Origin: Posidonia oceanica
Lineage: Eukaryota > Streptophyta > Magnoliopsida > Alismatales > Posidoniaceae
NCBI GenBank assembly: GCA_037176725.1
Contig: JAZBRS010000074.1
Coordinates: 60,082,001 to 60,146,000 of the forward strand
Direction: 5' to 3'
DNA: 64,000 nucleotides
In this document: in pieces, positions 11,706 to 21,463 of the stretch
How the letters are laid out: every line of letters starts with the position of its first letter
Position numbering within the stretch: the first letter of the stretch is position 1
Notes under the pieces: model-generated
Databases searched by the model: none
Seen by the model: only the letters and a program-made list of their open reading frames with translations
Told to the model about the DNA's origin: nothing
Made by a program: the position numbers and the translations under genes

Positions 11706-14700
11706 TGTAGCGATCCCGATCGGAATCAGGCTCGCTATTTAGCGGCGATTGGATCCGAGGAAGAGGCTCGACTCGAAAATGCTTAAAATCGAGGAGAAAA
11801 GAGAAAGATAAGACAAATCAGAGTCGCCACCATGTCTATTAACGGGAGACAAGGAAAATCGGGGGAATGCATGGATTAACACGCAAAACCAAGCAAGGAA
11901 TGCAAAGCAAAGCAATGCAAAGGAAACAAATGCAAGTACATGCAAAAGAGATGACTCTAGCCTAGGATAAGGGCAGTATGGTCATTACGGGCCAAAAGAC
12001 AGGGCAAGGACTCCTGTTACGTGTGGGGAAGGTGTTAGGCACCCCCGACACGCCCGAGAATCAGTCTTTCTAGGCTTACGCTCGCATACGCAGGGAAATG
12101 CAGGGTTGAATGCCTATGTGCCTATGAATGCCTAAATGAATGCTCAAGGTGTGCTCTAAGTGGAGAGATGCAGGGCAAGGAAGTAAACGTGCTGTCTAAG
12201 TGCTCAGCTACGCTGTCTGTGTTCCGAACCGGGCGAAACCTGGCTCGTGAGAACTCCAAGCAGTAAGCATCACAGCCCTATATGCAAATGCAAGCGAGAA
12301 GACAAAACAACGGCAAAACCATGCAATGCGATCGACATGCGAAAGAAAACGGCGTAAAGCACGCAAAACGAGGCAAAAAGCAAGAAGGCGCGCAAAACGG
12401 TGCAAAAAGACAAGGTCGGCACGTAAAACGGGCGAGAAAGCAAGGCGGCACGCAAATCAGTGCAAAAGGCGATGACGGGCACGCAAAACTGTGCCAAAAA
12501 CAGGGCGAGCGCGCAAAACGGCGCGAAAGACAAAGCAGGCAGGCAAAACGGTGCCAAGAGCTGCGAGATAAAACCTCGGAAAAAGCCGTGCGAATGCAAA
12601 TGCAAGGAAAAGATTAGAAGCAGTAAAAGGAGAAGCAGAACAACGCATGTGTGAGAACAGGTGCTGTTCGGGGCCACACAGAGTAGGTGTGAAGACCTAC
12701 AAAGGGGAGAGTGAGCAAACGGGGGGATTACCACCTCTCTTGCGACCATTTCCCACTAAACCGTTCCACGGTGTGTCTCGCATGCTGCCCAAAGCTCGCG
12801 ATGCGATCGAATCGTGGAAAAAAGGGAAGAAAGTCACATTAAGTGGTAAATCCAGGGAAAACTCAACACAAAACACATAGGGAAACGCGAAACGGAGATC
12901 TGAGTTGATAGACAAGAAGAGGAGGCCCTATTCTACATGCTCAAAGTGACAGAAATCGAAAACGAGGAAAACTATGCAAATGGCATGCAAATGAATGCAA
13001 TGCAGGAGTTCAGGAGGACATACCTGGAAATCTGGGAGCCTGATCTGAGATCTGCTTGGTCCATGCTGAAGAGCGCTTCGCTGCGGTCGCCTGGGCAGCT
13101 TACTTGAGAAGATCCAACGGCCGGATTGGAAGATATCGCAGCTTCAAGGCAGGAGGGCCAGAACAGGGGAGAGGAACAGATCTAGGTGTTCAGGAGGTAC
13201 TAGAGGTGTGCAAAAGGTCCTCCCAAGTGAAGGGGAGCTAAAGGTGCTTAGTGTGTGCAAAGGGATGCTAAAATGCAAAGCCAAAAAAATGCAGGATGCA
13301 TGCAAGAGGCAAGAAAAAACCAGAGGGGAATTTTTTAGAGAAACAGGGGTTCAAATGCCATTTTTGAAAAGAGAAGGGGGCTAAATGCAAATTTTCAAAA
13401 AGGATGGGTCCACAGGAGAGGGTTTTGAAAACAGGAGAGGGCAGGGCTTTATTTTGCAAAAGATTGGGCTCAGAAAGCTACTTTGAAAAGAGGGCATGCA
13501 TTGGAAGAAGTTTTGAAAACAAATGGAAATCAGAGGGTAATTTTGGAAAAAACTAGGGTCTAAAGTGCAAATTTTCCAGAAAACAGGGTTCTGGGGAGTC
13601 TGGGAATGCAAGTGGGGCGTCTACATGCAATTTTGTAAGCATAGGAGCTAAGATGCAACTTTAGGGGCAAAACAGTCTTTTTACATGATTTTTAAAGGAT
13701 GCAAGGACCTATGTGTAATTTTTGAATCATGCAGGGGTCAAATATGCAATTTTATATGGTAAACATGTTCTGAAATCAGATGACAGGACTGATGTGTAAT
13801 TTTTGGGAAAAACAGGGTTAAAAATGCAATGCAATAAGCCAAAATGCATGGAAAACAGTTACTATCCATTTAAAATGGACCTAAATGCAAAAATGCAAAA
13901 CCAGAAGGCAAAATATGCAATGCAGTATGCAAAAATCAAAATAAAACCTAAGTTTCTACAGTGCAGAGGATGAAAATGCAAAAATGAGAAAAAGCAGGGG
14001 CTCAGAATGCAATGCAATATGGCAAAATCAATGCATTTAAATGAACTGATTTAAAACAGGACCTAAGTGCAAAAATGCAAAACAGAGGGGCCAAAGCACA
14101 AAAGGTTATAACTAAACAGCACAGTAATAGGACCTGAATGTAAATACAGAAAAGCAGAAATAAAAGCAGCAATTTAGCATGATATTAAATTAAAAACTAA
14201 GCAACTTAAATAAGCTAAGGACCAGAACGCAAAAATGGAGAAACTTAAGGCATAAATGCAATATTCACACATAAACTATATTAACAGAAAAATAACAGCA
14301 CAGTGTTGGCCGGCGGTGGCTGGCACTATAGCAGTGAGCCACCGGCGGTCACCACCACTGGCACAGGAGAGCTGCGGGCGTCCGGTCCGGCAGAGGACGA
14401 TGTCGGCGATCGTGCGGAGCTCCGGAGACCAACTGGGGACCATTCTGCTGGCCGGAGCGCGCGGAGAGCAGGAGACCGGCGCCAGAGAAGAAGGGAAGAC
14501 CGGCGAGCTGCAGTCGGAGCTGGAAGGCTTGGAAGCCGACTCTGATCGGCGGGAAAGCAGCAGGAGGAGGAGAGAGAGCGGGGAAGGTAAGAAAATACCT
14601 GTGTCCGTGTCTGGAGCATCCTCCCGACCTCAGCAGTGCCGGAGCTGGTCGACGGCGTCTGTCCGGTCGCTGCGGCGATCGCCAGCTGCCCGCGGAGGTG

Positions 14701-15702
14701 TGGATCTTCTCAGGGGGTGCTTCTGGTGCTTCTCGGTTGATCAGACGAAGGTTCTGCAGCTCGACAGAAGATCCGGCGCTTTTGGGTTCTCAGAAAGGAA
14801 CCGGAAATGGAGGGAGGCTGTTGCTGCTCGTCCGGTGGAGTGGAGCCCTCCGGGAGGTAGCTGGAGGTCTGGAGAGTCGATTCGGATGATTGGCTTGGAT
14901 TTCTGGAGAGTGTGGTGTGAGATAGGAGTTTGGGTTCGTTTCTGGTTTGAAGGAGGGGTAAGTGTTTGTTGTGGAATTTGTGGTCTGTGGTGGAGGATAG
15001 GGCTGAAGGTTAGGTGCTTCTGAAAGGTGGAGGTCAGGCGAGTAACTTAGGAAGATTTGGGGAGAAATGGAGTTCAGTGGTGGTGGGAATTCCGAAATGG
15101 GTTGGAGTTGGCTTCTGTTGGTGCTCTGCGGTGGATTCAGGTGAACTGGGGTGGTTCTGAGGGGTGGAATGGCCAGGAAATGGTGGGAGGGGATTGCTGG
15201 TTTTCTGGGTGAACTTGGGGGATCAAAATGGAAGGGAATTCGAGGCTGGAATGGGCTGGTTTCAAGGGAGAAAGAAGGGGAAGTTCTACTGAAAATCAGA
15301 GGGAGAAGAAAGGGGAGTTTGCTTGGGAATTCTCTGGATTTCTCAGCTCTCTCTCTTGGAGGTTGGTTCTGAGGTTTTGGTTTGATTTTGAGAAGGTTTT
15401 AGAGGGGTTTCAAGGTGTAGAAAAAGGGGAGTTTCACCTAGGTCTTCTAGGGTTTTTGGGAATGGTTCAGGTTTGAGAGTTTCTAAATTCTTGGGCAGGT
15501 TTGCTAAGTGGGTGTTGGTGGGTTTTCCTATGGATTTTGGCTAGGTTTTGAGCTTGGGAAGAGGGGTAAAAGCTTAGGTCAAGTTTGGCTGGTTTTGAAG
15601 GGTAAAGAAGAGGGTTAGGGTTTGGTTTTGGTTTAGGTTTGAGTCCAGCAATCACTAGGAGGGCTCCAAGTGGTCCAAGCCTGCCAAGATGGGGTGTCAA
15701 CA
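11706..15702 (-). mobile_element. 3' LTR of the complete element (copy B, internally deleted)
   Basis: Read on the - strand it begins TGTTGACACCCC at 15702 and ends GGGATCGCTACA at 11706. It is 3997 bp against 5574 bp for the 5' LTR. The difference is one internal deletion of about 1.6 kb: sequence before and after about 15353-15363 matches 35210 and 36807 of the other LTR. Copy A also has the missing part, so it is a deletion here rather than an insertion there. Because reverse transcription makes both LTRs identical, the deletion must postdate integration. The LTR holds the 30-bp minisatellite, an A-rich zone (13900-14250) and a GC-rich patch (14300-14900); none looks like a gene. Confidence 0.95.
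12345..12570 (-). repeat. 30-bp minisatellite inside LTR copy B
   Basis: This is the complement of the copy A minisatellite: variants of GCACGCAAAACGGTGCAAAA plus about ten bases, with GCAAAACGG-type cores at roughly 30-bp steps. The number and sequence of units differ from copies A and D but match copy C (32200-32425) closely. Confidence 0.8.
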
Positions 15703-15770
15703 GATGCCCCTCCCTGAGCAAGGTCAAGCGGAGCGAGGCCGCTGCTTAGGGTTGACAAGACACCCCATCT
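15687..15770. other. 12-bp inverted repeat bracketing PPT and LTR start
   Basis: AGATGGGGTGTC at 15687-15698, inside the LTR terminus, is perfectly complementary to GACACCCCATCT at 15759-15770 in the adjacent internal region. The 60-bp spacer holds the polypurine tract and the LTR boundary. In element RNA this could form a stem presenting the PPT in its loop. Function is inferred only. Confidence 0.75.
15703..15720 (-). other. Polypurine tract (plus-strand primer)
   Basis: On the - strand the bases before the 3' LTR read TGCTCAGGGAGGGGCATC and then TGTTGACACC. The purine run AGGGAGGGG next to the LTR start is the expected position and composition for the PPT that primes second-strand DNA synthesis. 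The last bases before the LTR (CATC) are not purine, so the exact cleavage site is uncertain. Confidence 0.8.
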
Positions 15771-16165
15771 GACCGGCTGGAGCAGCGATTTGCTATGGGC
15801 GTGAGCTACTTATTCGGCGGATGCACTGAAGATCGTAGCCCGTTGCCGCAATGCAAAATGCAGGGTGCAGATGGATGATGCTAAGTGTGTAATGCATGCT
15901 AATGCAAATGCAATGCAAGAGTTAGTACAAAAGTTAGCCAATTAGAAGAAAATGCTAAAAGGGCGCGATGTGGCGCAAGGATCTGGCAGGAAAGCCAGGC
16001 TTGCGCGACAAAGCAAGGGAAACACAGGGTGCAGCTCGTCCCTGCCCGGGGAGCAAGCTAGCAAAGAGAAAAGAGGGGTGCGAGGGGAGAGAGGCCAACT
16101 CTCCTATCGCAAAAAAGGAGGTGCATGACTTTGCCTTCCTGGGGCAAGGTCACGCCAAAAAGGGT
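15771..16165. other. 3' UTR segment without recognisable features
   Basis: Unique-looking sequence between the LTR-proximal inverted repeat and the tandem repeat zone, containing a few GCAAATGCAATGCAA-type runs like those in the LTRs. I see no ORF or repeat array that I can support. Confidence 0.5.
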
Positions 16166-16990
16166 GATAAGGTGACGGGCTTATCGTCCGGATAGTTTAC
16201 GGTCCTATCAACCGGGAGTGATAGTTTAGGTTATCAGCCTAGAGCGATAGTTTAGGTTATCAGCCTGGTGTGATAGTTTAGGTTATCAGCCTAGAGTGAT
16301 AGTTTAGGTTATCAGCCTAGAGCAGTTGTGAGTGATAGTTACTGGATATCAGCCGTATAACATGGTTGTGTAGGATAGTTTACAGTCCTATCAACTGGCG
16401 GATAGTTTACAGACCTATCAACTGGCGGATAGTTTACAGACCTATCAATTGGCGGATAGTTTACAGACCTATCAACTGGAAGCCACAAACCATGAGTGAT
16501 AGTTACTGGGTATCAGCCGTATAACGCAAATGCCGGATAGTTTACAGTCCTATCAACTGGAGCGATAGTTTACAGACCTATCAACTGGCGGATAGTTTAC
16601 AAACCTATCAACTGGAAACAGCATTGCGAGGGACAGTTACTGGGTGTCAGCCGTATAACATGATTGCGCGTGATAGTTTAGGATATCAGCCTAGCGATAG
16701 TTTACAGTCCTATCAACTGGAACGATAGTTTACAGTCCTATCAACTGGCGGATAGTTTACAGGCCTATCAACTGGAACGCGCAATGATGAGGGATAGTTA
16801 CTGGATATCAGCCGTATAATGCAATTGCTGGTGATAGTTTAGGATATCAGCCTAACGATAGTTTACAGTCCTATCAACTGGTGGATAGTTTACAGACCTA
16901 TCAACTGGCGGATAGTTTACAGACCTATCAACTGGAAACCGCAATTGCAAGGGATAGTTACTGGATGTCAGCCGTATAACACAACTGTGG
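16166..16990. repeat. 27-bp tandem repeat zone of the 3' UTR
   Basis: Repeats of GATAGTTTACAGACCTATC followed by AACTGGCG at 27-bp steps (for example 16401 and 16428), interleaved with GATAGTTTAGGATATCAGCC and GGATAGTTACTGGATATCAG variants. Almost every unit contains a GATAG...CTATC or GATA...TATC inverted repeat. At the left end, 16166-16185 has GATAAGG-N7-CTTATC followed by GTCCGG, close to the satellite's 42-bp half-unit core. Variable tandem arrays in this position are known for Tat/Ogre-type elements. Confidence 0.88.
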
Positions 16991-17009
16991 GCCAACCATG
17001 GATCGGCCC

Positions 17010-17250
17010 AGATGATAGTTTAGGTTATCAGCCTGAGCAGATAGTTTAGGATATCAACCTAAGTAGATAGTTTAGGATATCAGCCTGAGCAGATAGTTTA
17101 GGATATCAACCTGAGAGCATGTAGTTTAGGATATCAGCCTGAGCAGATAGTTTAGGATATCAGCCTGAGAGCAGATAGTTTAGGATATCAGCCTGAGCAG
17201 ATAGTTTAGGATATCAGCCTGAGCAGATAGTTTAGGATATCAGCCTGAGA
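17010..17250. repeat. 26-bp tandem repeat of the 3' UTR
   Basis: About nine copies of GATAGTTTAGGATATCAG plus CCTGAGCA at 26-bp steps, with occasional GAGAG insertions. The core GATA...TATC inverted repeat and the GATAGTTTA start relate it to the neighbouring 27-bp family, from which it probably diverged. Confidence 0.85.
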
Positions 17251-17269
17251 GTGCTTGATTGTTGATAAG

Positions 17270-17562
17270 AGGGGACGAGATCATGATGAGAGCTACTGCT
17301 AAAGAGGGGGTGAGATCATGATGAGAATTACTGCTAAAGAGGGGATGAGATCATGATGAGATAAAGAGGGGATGAGATCATGATGAGAGGTATTGCTAAA
17401 GAGGGGGGTGAGATCATGATGAGGGCTATTGCTAAAGAGGGGGATGAGATCATGATGAGAACTATTGATAAAGAGGGGGATGAGATCATGATGAGAACTA
17501 TTGCTAAAGAGGGGCATGAGATAATGATGGGATGAAGAGGGGGATGAGGTAATGATGAGAAA
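17270..17562. repeat. GA-rich tandem repeat (GATGAGATCATGATGAGA family)
   Basis: Irregular repeats of about 24-36 bp built from TAAAGAGGGGATGAGATC and ATGATGAGA, each carrying the short palindrome GATCATGATGA. It grades into the 91-bp repeat on its right. The weak - strand ORF here (17517-17299) is just this repeat translated. Confidence 0.8.
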
Positions 17563-17810
17563 GATTGATTGATAAGGTATCGGACTTATCGGCCGGCAAA
17601 GAGGGGATGAGGTAATGATGAGATAAAGAGGGGGATGAGATAATGATGAGAATGATTGATTGATAAGATATCGGACTTATCGGCCGGCAAAGAGGGGATG
17701 AGGTAATGATGAGATAAAGTGGGGGATGAGATAATGATGAGAATGATTGATTGATAAGATATCGGACTTATCGGCCGGCAAAGAGGGGATGAGGTAATGA
17801 TGAGAAGAAA
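17563..17810. repeat. 91-bp tandem repeat, about 2.7 copies
   Basis: Copies start at 17563, 17654 and 17745, exactly 91 bp apart. Each begins GATTGATTGATAAG and includes GATAAG-N8-CTTATC followed by GGCCGG, then two AAGAGGGGATGAG blocks. The GATAAG/CTTATC hairpin followed by a CCGG-containing motif is again reminiscent of the satellite unit. Confidence 0.85.
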
Positions 17811-17974
17811 TCATCCTATGACACCAGGAATATCATAGGGGAAAGAGGGGAAGAATGATACCAAGGGGCGATCAAAAGATGCCCCTGGTGTCGGGATGAC
17901 ACCAGGGGCTGGCCAACGCGTCCTTGGCATCGAAAGCAGAGGGTGATGACAAGATTGTCGTGCTTGTCAGACGA
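17811..17974. other. Spacer between the 91-bp and 83-bp repeats
   Basis: Unique sequence with the short direct repeat GACACCAGG/ACACCAGGGG (17820-17910). Nothing else recognised. Confidence 0.45.
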
Positions 17975-18475
17975 GTAGTTTGGGGTACCAGCCCGCTAGG
18001 GACTCAGCTGGGGATGATCAGCTGAGGAGGATGATAGGTTGACGGACCTTTCGCCGAGCAGTTTGGGGTGCCAGCCCGCTAGGGACTCAGCTGAGGATGA
18101 TCAGCTAAGGAGGATGACAGGTTGATGGACCTTTCGCCGAGCAGTTTGGGGTGCCAGCCCGTAGGGGACTCAGCTGGGGATGATCAACTGAGGAGGATGA
18201 CAGGTTGACGGACCTTTCGCCGAGCAGTTTAGGGTGCTAGCCCACTGGGGACTCAGCTGGGGATGATCAGCTGAGGAGGATGACAGGTTGACGGACCTTT
18301 CGCCGAGCAGTTTGGGGTGCCAGCCCGCTGGGGACTCAGCTAGGGATGATTAGCTGAGGAGGATGACAGGTTGACGGACCTTTCGCCGAGCAGTTTGGGG
18401 TGCCAGCCCGCTGGGGACTCAGCTGGGGATGATCAGCTGAGGAGGATGATGATCTAGCTGGGGGCGACCAGCTGG
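17975..18475. repeat. 83-bp tandem repeat, six copies
   Basis: Copies begin at 17975, 18058, 18141, 18224, 18307 and 18390, every step exactly 83 bp. The unit starts GCAGTTTGGGGTGCCAGCCC and contains GATGATCAGCTGAGGAGGA and a GTTGACGGACCTTTCGCCGA stretch. The copies are very similar, so this array is young compared with the 27-bp zone. 83 is not a multiple of three, so no false ORF results. Confidence 0.93.
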
Positions 18476-18758
18476 GGACGCCAGATGGCGTAGCTTGACG
18501 GCGCGGGTCCGCAGAGGTTCTGGACTCCGGATTGGGTGCTGGGGACTTTGCTGCATTGTGATGGCTGCAAGTCTGGGTAGAGGGCCTGAGATGATGATGA
18601 TAATGAATATGCAATGCATTGAACAGTCTTGAAGTGCAAGCAGATAGCAGAAACAGTTTTTTTTTCATTGATAAAACTTGATGAGTACAATGCCTGTGGC
18701 AGGCCAAAAGATGTACAGCATGACTTGAAAGAAGACCACATGGTGATTGCACAATGGC

Positions 18759-19961
18759 CTAGTCAGTTCGAGCCTTCTTCGATTGCTTGGAGTCGGGGAA
18801 TAGGGGGCCGCCTGGCGGGATTTCAGAAATAGGCCAGAGCTCTCGGACTTCAGCTTCATATTCTGGGGTGCATCCTACACCTCTCACTGCTGCAATGTCT
18901 AATGATTGGACCCCATGCTGCATCAGACTAGCGAGCTTCTTGGTCGGGGCAGTTGTGCTGAGAGGGTACATCTGTAGAAGCTCGGGCGCTGTACTGTCAA
19001 TGAAGGCGCCCTGCTGGAAGCCGAACTGGCCCATGACCCTGATTGGATGGTACTCTACGCCTGCTGTGAAGCCTGGTAGAATGATCAGCCGTGCGTCGCG
19101 CGCGCTGAAGAAGACAGTAAATGGCTCAGCTACAGAGGGGACAATACGCCAGGTTACAGTGTCGTCAGTTAGTGCTGATAGCTTCTCATATTCTTCTTTG
19201 ACGCTCTTGTCTGTCTTGGCACGGGCGCTGCTGCAGTAAGCTTCAAAGGCATGCACTTGAGGGCGCAAGAAGTTCATCTCTAAGTGCGCGGTCAGCCAGA
19301 CTTGTATGAGTGCTCCGCAACCGTGGAAGTGGCGGCAGCGATGAGAGATGCGGTCCAGCCCGCGATAGGTCTCTGCCAGGACAACTGGTGCCAGGTCTAT
19401 GTGCTGGGTCACCACAGTTAATGCAATTTCTGCAACCTCAATGGCCACCGTTAGTCGGCCATGAGTAAAGATCAGCTCGCCTAGGAAGCGGATAACAAAT
19501 CCTCGGAGCCACAGCTCATCTCCGAGTTCTGCGCGCTTGTTCATGATATCATCGAAGTGCGCAAGGCGAAGCATAGGTTCAGGCCCACTGGTGCAGATCA
19601 GTCTTTGTTGGCAGGTTCGAGTGGGGAGCCCAGTTAGCTGGCTCAGGACCTTGAGATATCCATCTCGCCTCATGAAAACAGGCGGCCCCAGGATCTTGGA
19701 AAAGCCGCAGATCCGACGCACCTCTTCCAGTGTAGGTGTCAGCTCAGTTTTGCCAAAGCGAAAGACATGGTGCGCCGGTTTCCAGAATCTTGCGGTGGCA
19801 CACAGAATGTGACGGCTGACTTCCACGTCAGCGGCCTTCAGCAGTTTAGTTGGGATCCCCCAGAGGCGCAGCTTCTCGCAGTCTTCTTGCGTGAGCCTGC
19901 CGATCCATTCTCGCAGGGTTTCCGAGCAATGTGCGGGAGTCAGCAGAGTTGGGAAGCCCAT
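18759..19961 (-). CDS. Accessory ORF, plant-mobile-domain/DUF7745-like, 400 aa
   Basis: An intact 400-codon frame in the same orientation as gag-pol, about 1.5 kb downstream of the integrase stop. The N-terminal third has the pattern I associate with the plant mobile domain/DUF7745 group: a weak helix with LRLWGIPTKLL, then FWKPAHHVFRFGKTELTP, then EEVRRICGF (residues about 30-95). The middle is rich in hydrophobic helices and single histidines (RCRHFHGCGALIQVWL, about 215-230), and the tail is basic (SKQSKKARTD). Such domains occur in plant retrotransposon and Mutator-like ORFs and some host proteins; the biochemical role in retrotransposons is not established. It has no stop whereas gag-pol has eleven, but at the gag-pol rate only about one or two would be expected, so intactness alone proves little. 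Start is the first ATG; an upstream or spliced start is possible. Confidence 0.65.
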   Translation of the reverse strand: MGFPTLLTPAHCSETLREWIGRLTQEDCEKLRLWGIPTKLLKAADVEVSRHILCATARFWKPAHHVFRFGKTELTPTLEEVRRICGFSKILGPPVFMRRDGYLKVLSQLTGLPTRTCQQRLICTSGPEPMLRLAHFDDIMNKRAELGDELWLRGFVIRFLGELIFTHGRLTVAIEVAEIALTVVTQHIDLAPVVLAETYRGLDRISHRCRHFHGCGALIQVWLTAHLEMNFLRPQVHAFEAYCSSARAKTDKSVKEEYEKLSALTDDTVTWRIVPSVAEPFTVFFSARDARLIILPGFTAGVEYHPIRVMGQFGFQQGAFIDSTAPELLQMYPLSTTAPTKKLASLMQHGVQSLDIAAVRGVGCTPEYEAEVRELWPISEIPPGGPLFPDSKQSKKARTD

Positions 19962-21463
19962 TGCGCTGATCGCAGAGACACAGGCTGATAGTTGCGAAGC
20001 TTGAAGGTACCTGCTATCAATAAACAGTCAGATCTCGCAGGTATGTAGTGATTGACAACAAGCAGAAGCTGAGACTGAAAACGTAGTTCCATATGCATCA
20101 TAGCAGTCAACAACAGAACATAGCAATTAAGCACAAATAAGTAAGGGGGATTCTGCAGCAGTCTTGCGGGTACGGGGGCGAGGGCCGGCAGGAGATCTGG
20201 ACCAGCACAGCTCGAGCGGCGTCGATATGCTCTGCTAGGGAGGAGTACTATCTCAGGGCCGAAGCGTGTTGCAGAGCGGGAGAAATTGATAGGAAAAGGA
20301 ATGATAGAAGAAGATGCATGTATGCAAGATGCAGGTGATATGCTTATGAAGATGAGTAGTATGCTTGGATGAATGAGCATGCTTGGATAGATGAGTATGC
20401 TTGGATGAATGAGTATGCTTGGATGAATGAGTATGCTTGGATGCCCTCAGCATACGGAGTGCTTGGTGCCTGCTGCAAAGGAAGGGAGTGGTCCCTGACT
20501 CACTGGGCCCTACCTAGACTCTTGGCTTGCTGGTGGCGCTCCGGAACAGGTGTTGGCATTGTACAGGTGGTGGTGTGGTGAGGACAGGCTATTTGGCCAA
20601 ACTCTCAAGACCTACACCTATTCTTTCAGCTCTCTTTTTTTTGATTGATTTCTCCCTCATAGGTATGCAGTCTTTCTCTGCCCCTAGCCAGGAGAAGGGT
20701 TAGTGTTCGCTCTTGAAGGGATGTGGTAGATTCTTTTAAGCTCGACATGCTGGGGATCTCTAGTGAAGCATGAGGGATAATGGTGCCTGTGTTTTTCGGG
20801 CTGTATTTTGCCTTATTCTTCTTTCTTTTTTTTTTTTTTGCTTTGCTTGCTTTTTCCCCTTTTTTTTTTGGGTTTTTGTTCTATCTCTTTTCTCTTTCTT
20901 TTTTTTGCTTGTTGTTTTGCTTTTCTCTCTTTTTTTCAGGCTTTTGCTATCCCCATTTTGGTGGCAAAAGGAGGGTGTTTGAAATGTAATGGATTTAGGT
21001 TTTGGGTCTGCTGTGTGATGGGTAGAAGGAGCAGGGTTAGACTGCACACCCCTATCTCTAGGGCCAGCTTCTGTCTTCGTCTTCTGTTCCTTGGATGTGC
21101 CCAAACCTAGGTGTTTACTCTCGCTTTTTCCAGACTCACATCCTAACATTTTTTCTCCCTCAGAGGTGTATGTCCTTGCGGGATTAGGCGGTTCGCCTGT
21201 CCTCGTTGGTGGTGGCTCCCTCACTAGCTCAGACATCTGAGTAGTGCCCGGTGAGGTAGGGCGACTCTTTCCAGAGCAGGCAAGCACTTCCAGTTTTCAT
21301 CACCAGGCCAAAGATACAATGCTTGAGAGGATGACGATGATGATTTTGGAGAGAGAGAATGCAAGAGTTGAAAGGATGATGATGATGATTTGAAAAGATG
21401 TGGCAGGAGGTGAGAATGCGAGTGCAAGTGGGAGAAGGGCATCTGCAACGGGGCCACTTTCGG
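19962..21463 (-). other. Spacer between integrase and the accessory ORF
   Basis: Holds an 18-bp tandem repeat (20350-20442), a strong homopyrimidine-rich tract on the + strand (about 20815-20940, purine-rich in element RNA), and GAT-rich microsatellite-like runs (21325-21400). After the gag-pol stop at 21464 the same frame stays open for a further 79 codons to a TAG at 21226-21224. No convincing gene. Confidence 0.55.
20350..20442. repeat. 18-bp tandem repeat
   Basis: About five copies of ATGCTTGGATGAATGAGT, nearly identical over the last three. The period is a multiple of three, which produces short open frames on both strands. Confidence 0.85.

Noticed and set aside
14256..15023. 255-codon + strand ORF, also at 34111-34878
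   Set aside because: The two copies are alike only because they are the two LTRs of one element. The ORF is antisense to the element, starts in the A-rich zone and runs through a GC-rich patch; no domain is visible.
20760..21287. 175-codon lysine-rich - strand ORF after integrase
   Set aside because: The lysine-rich half comes from a homopurine tract (complement of 20815-20940); composition artefact.
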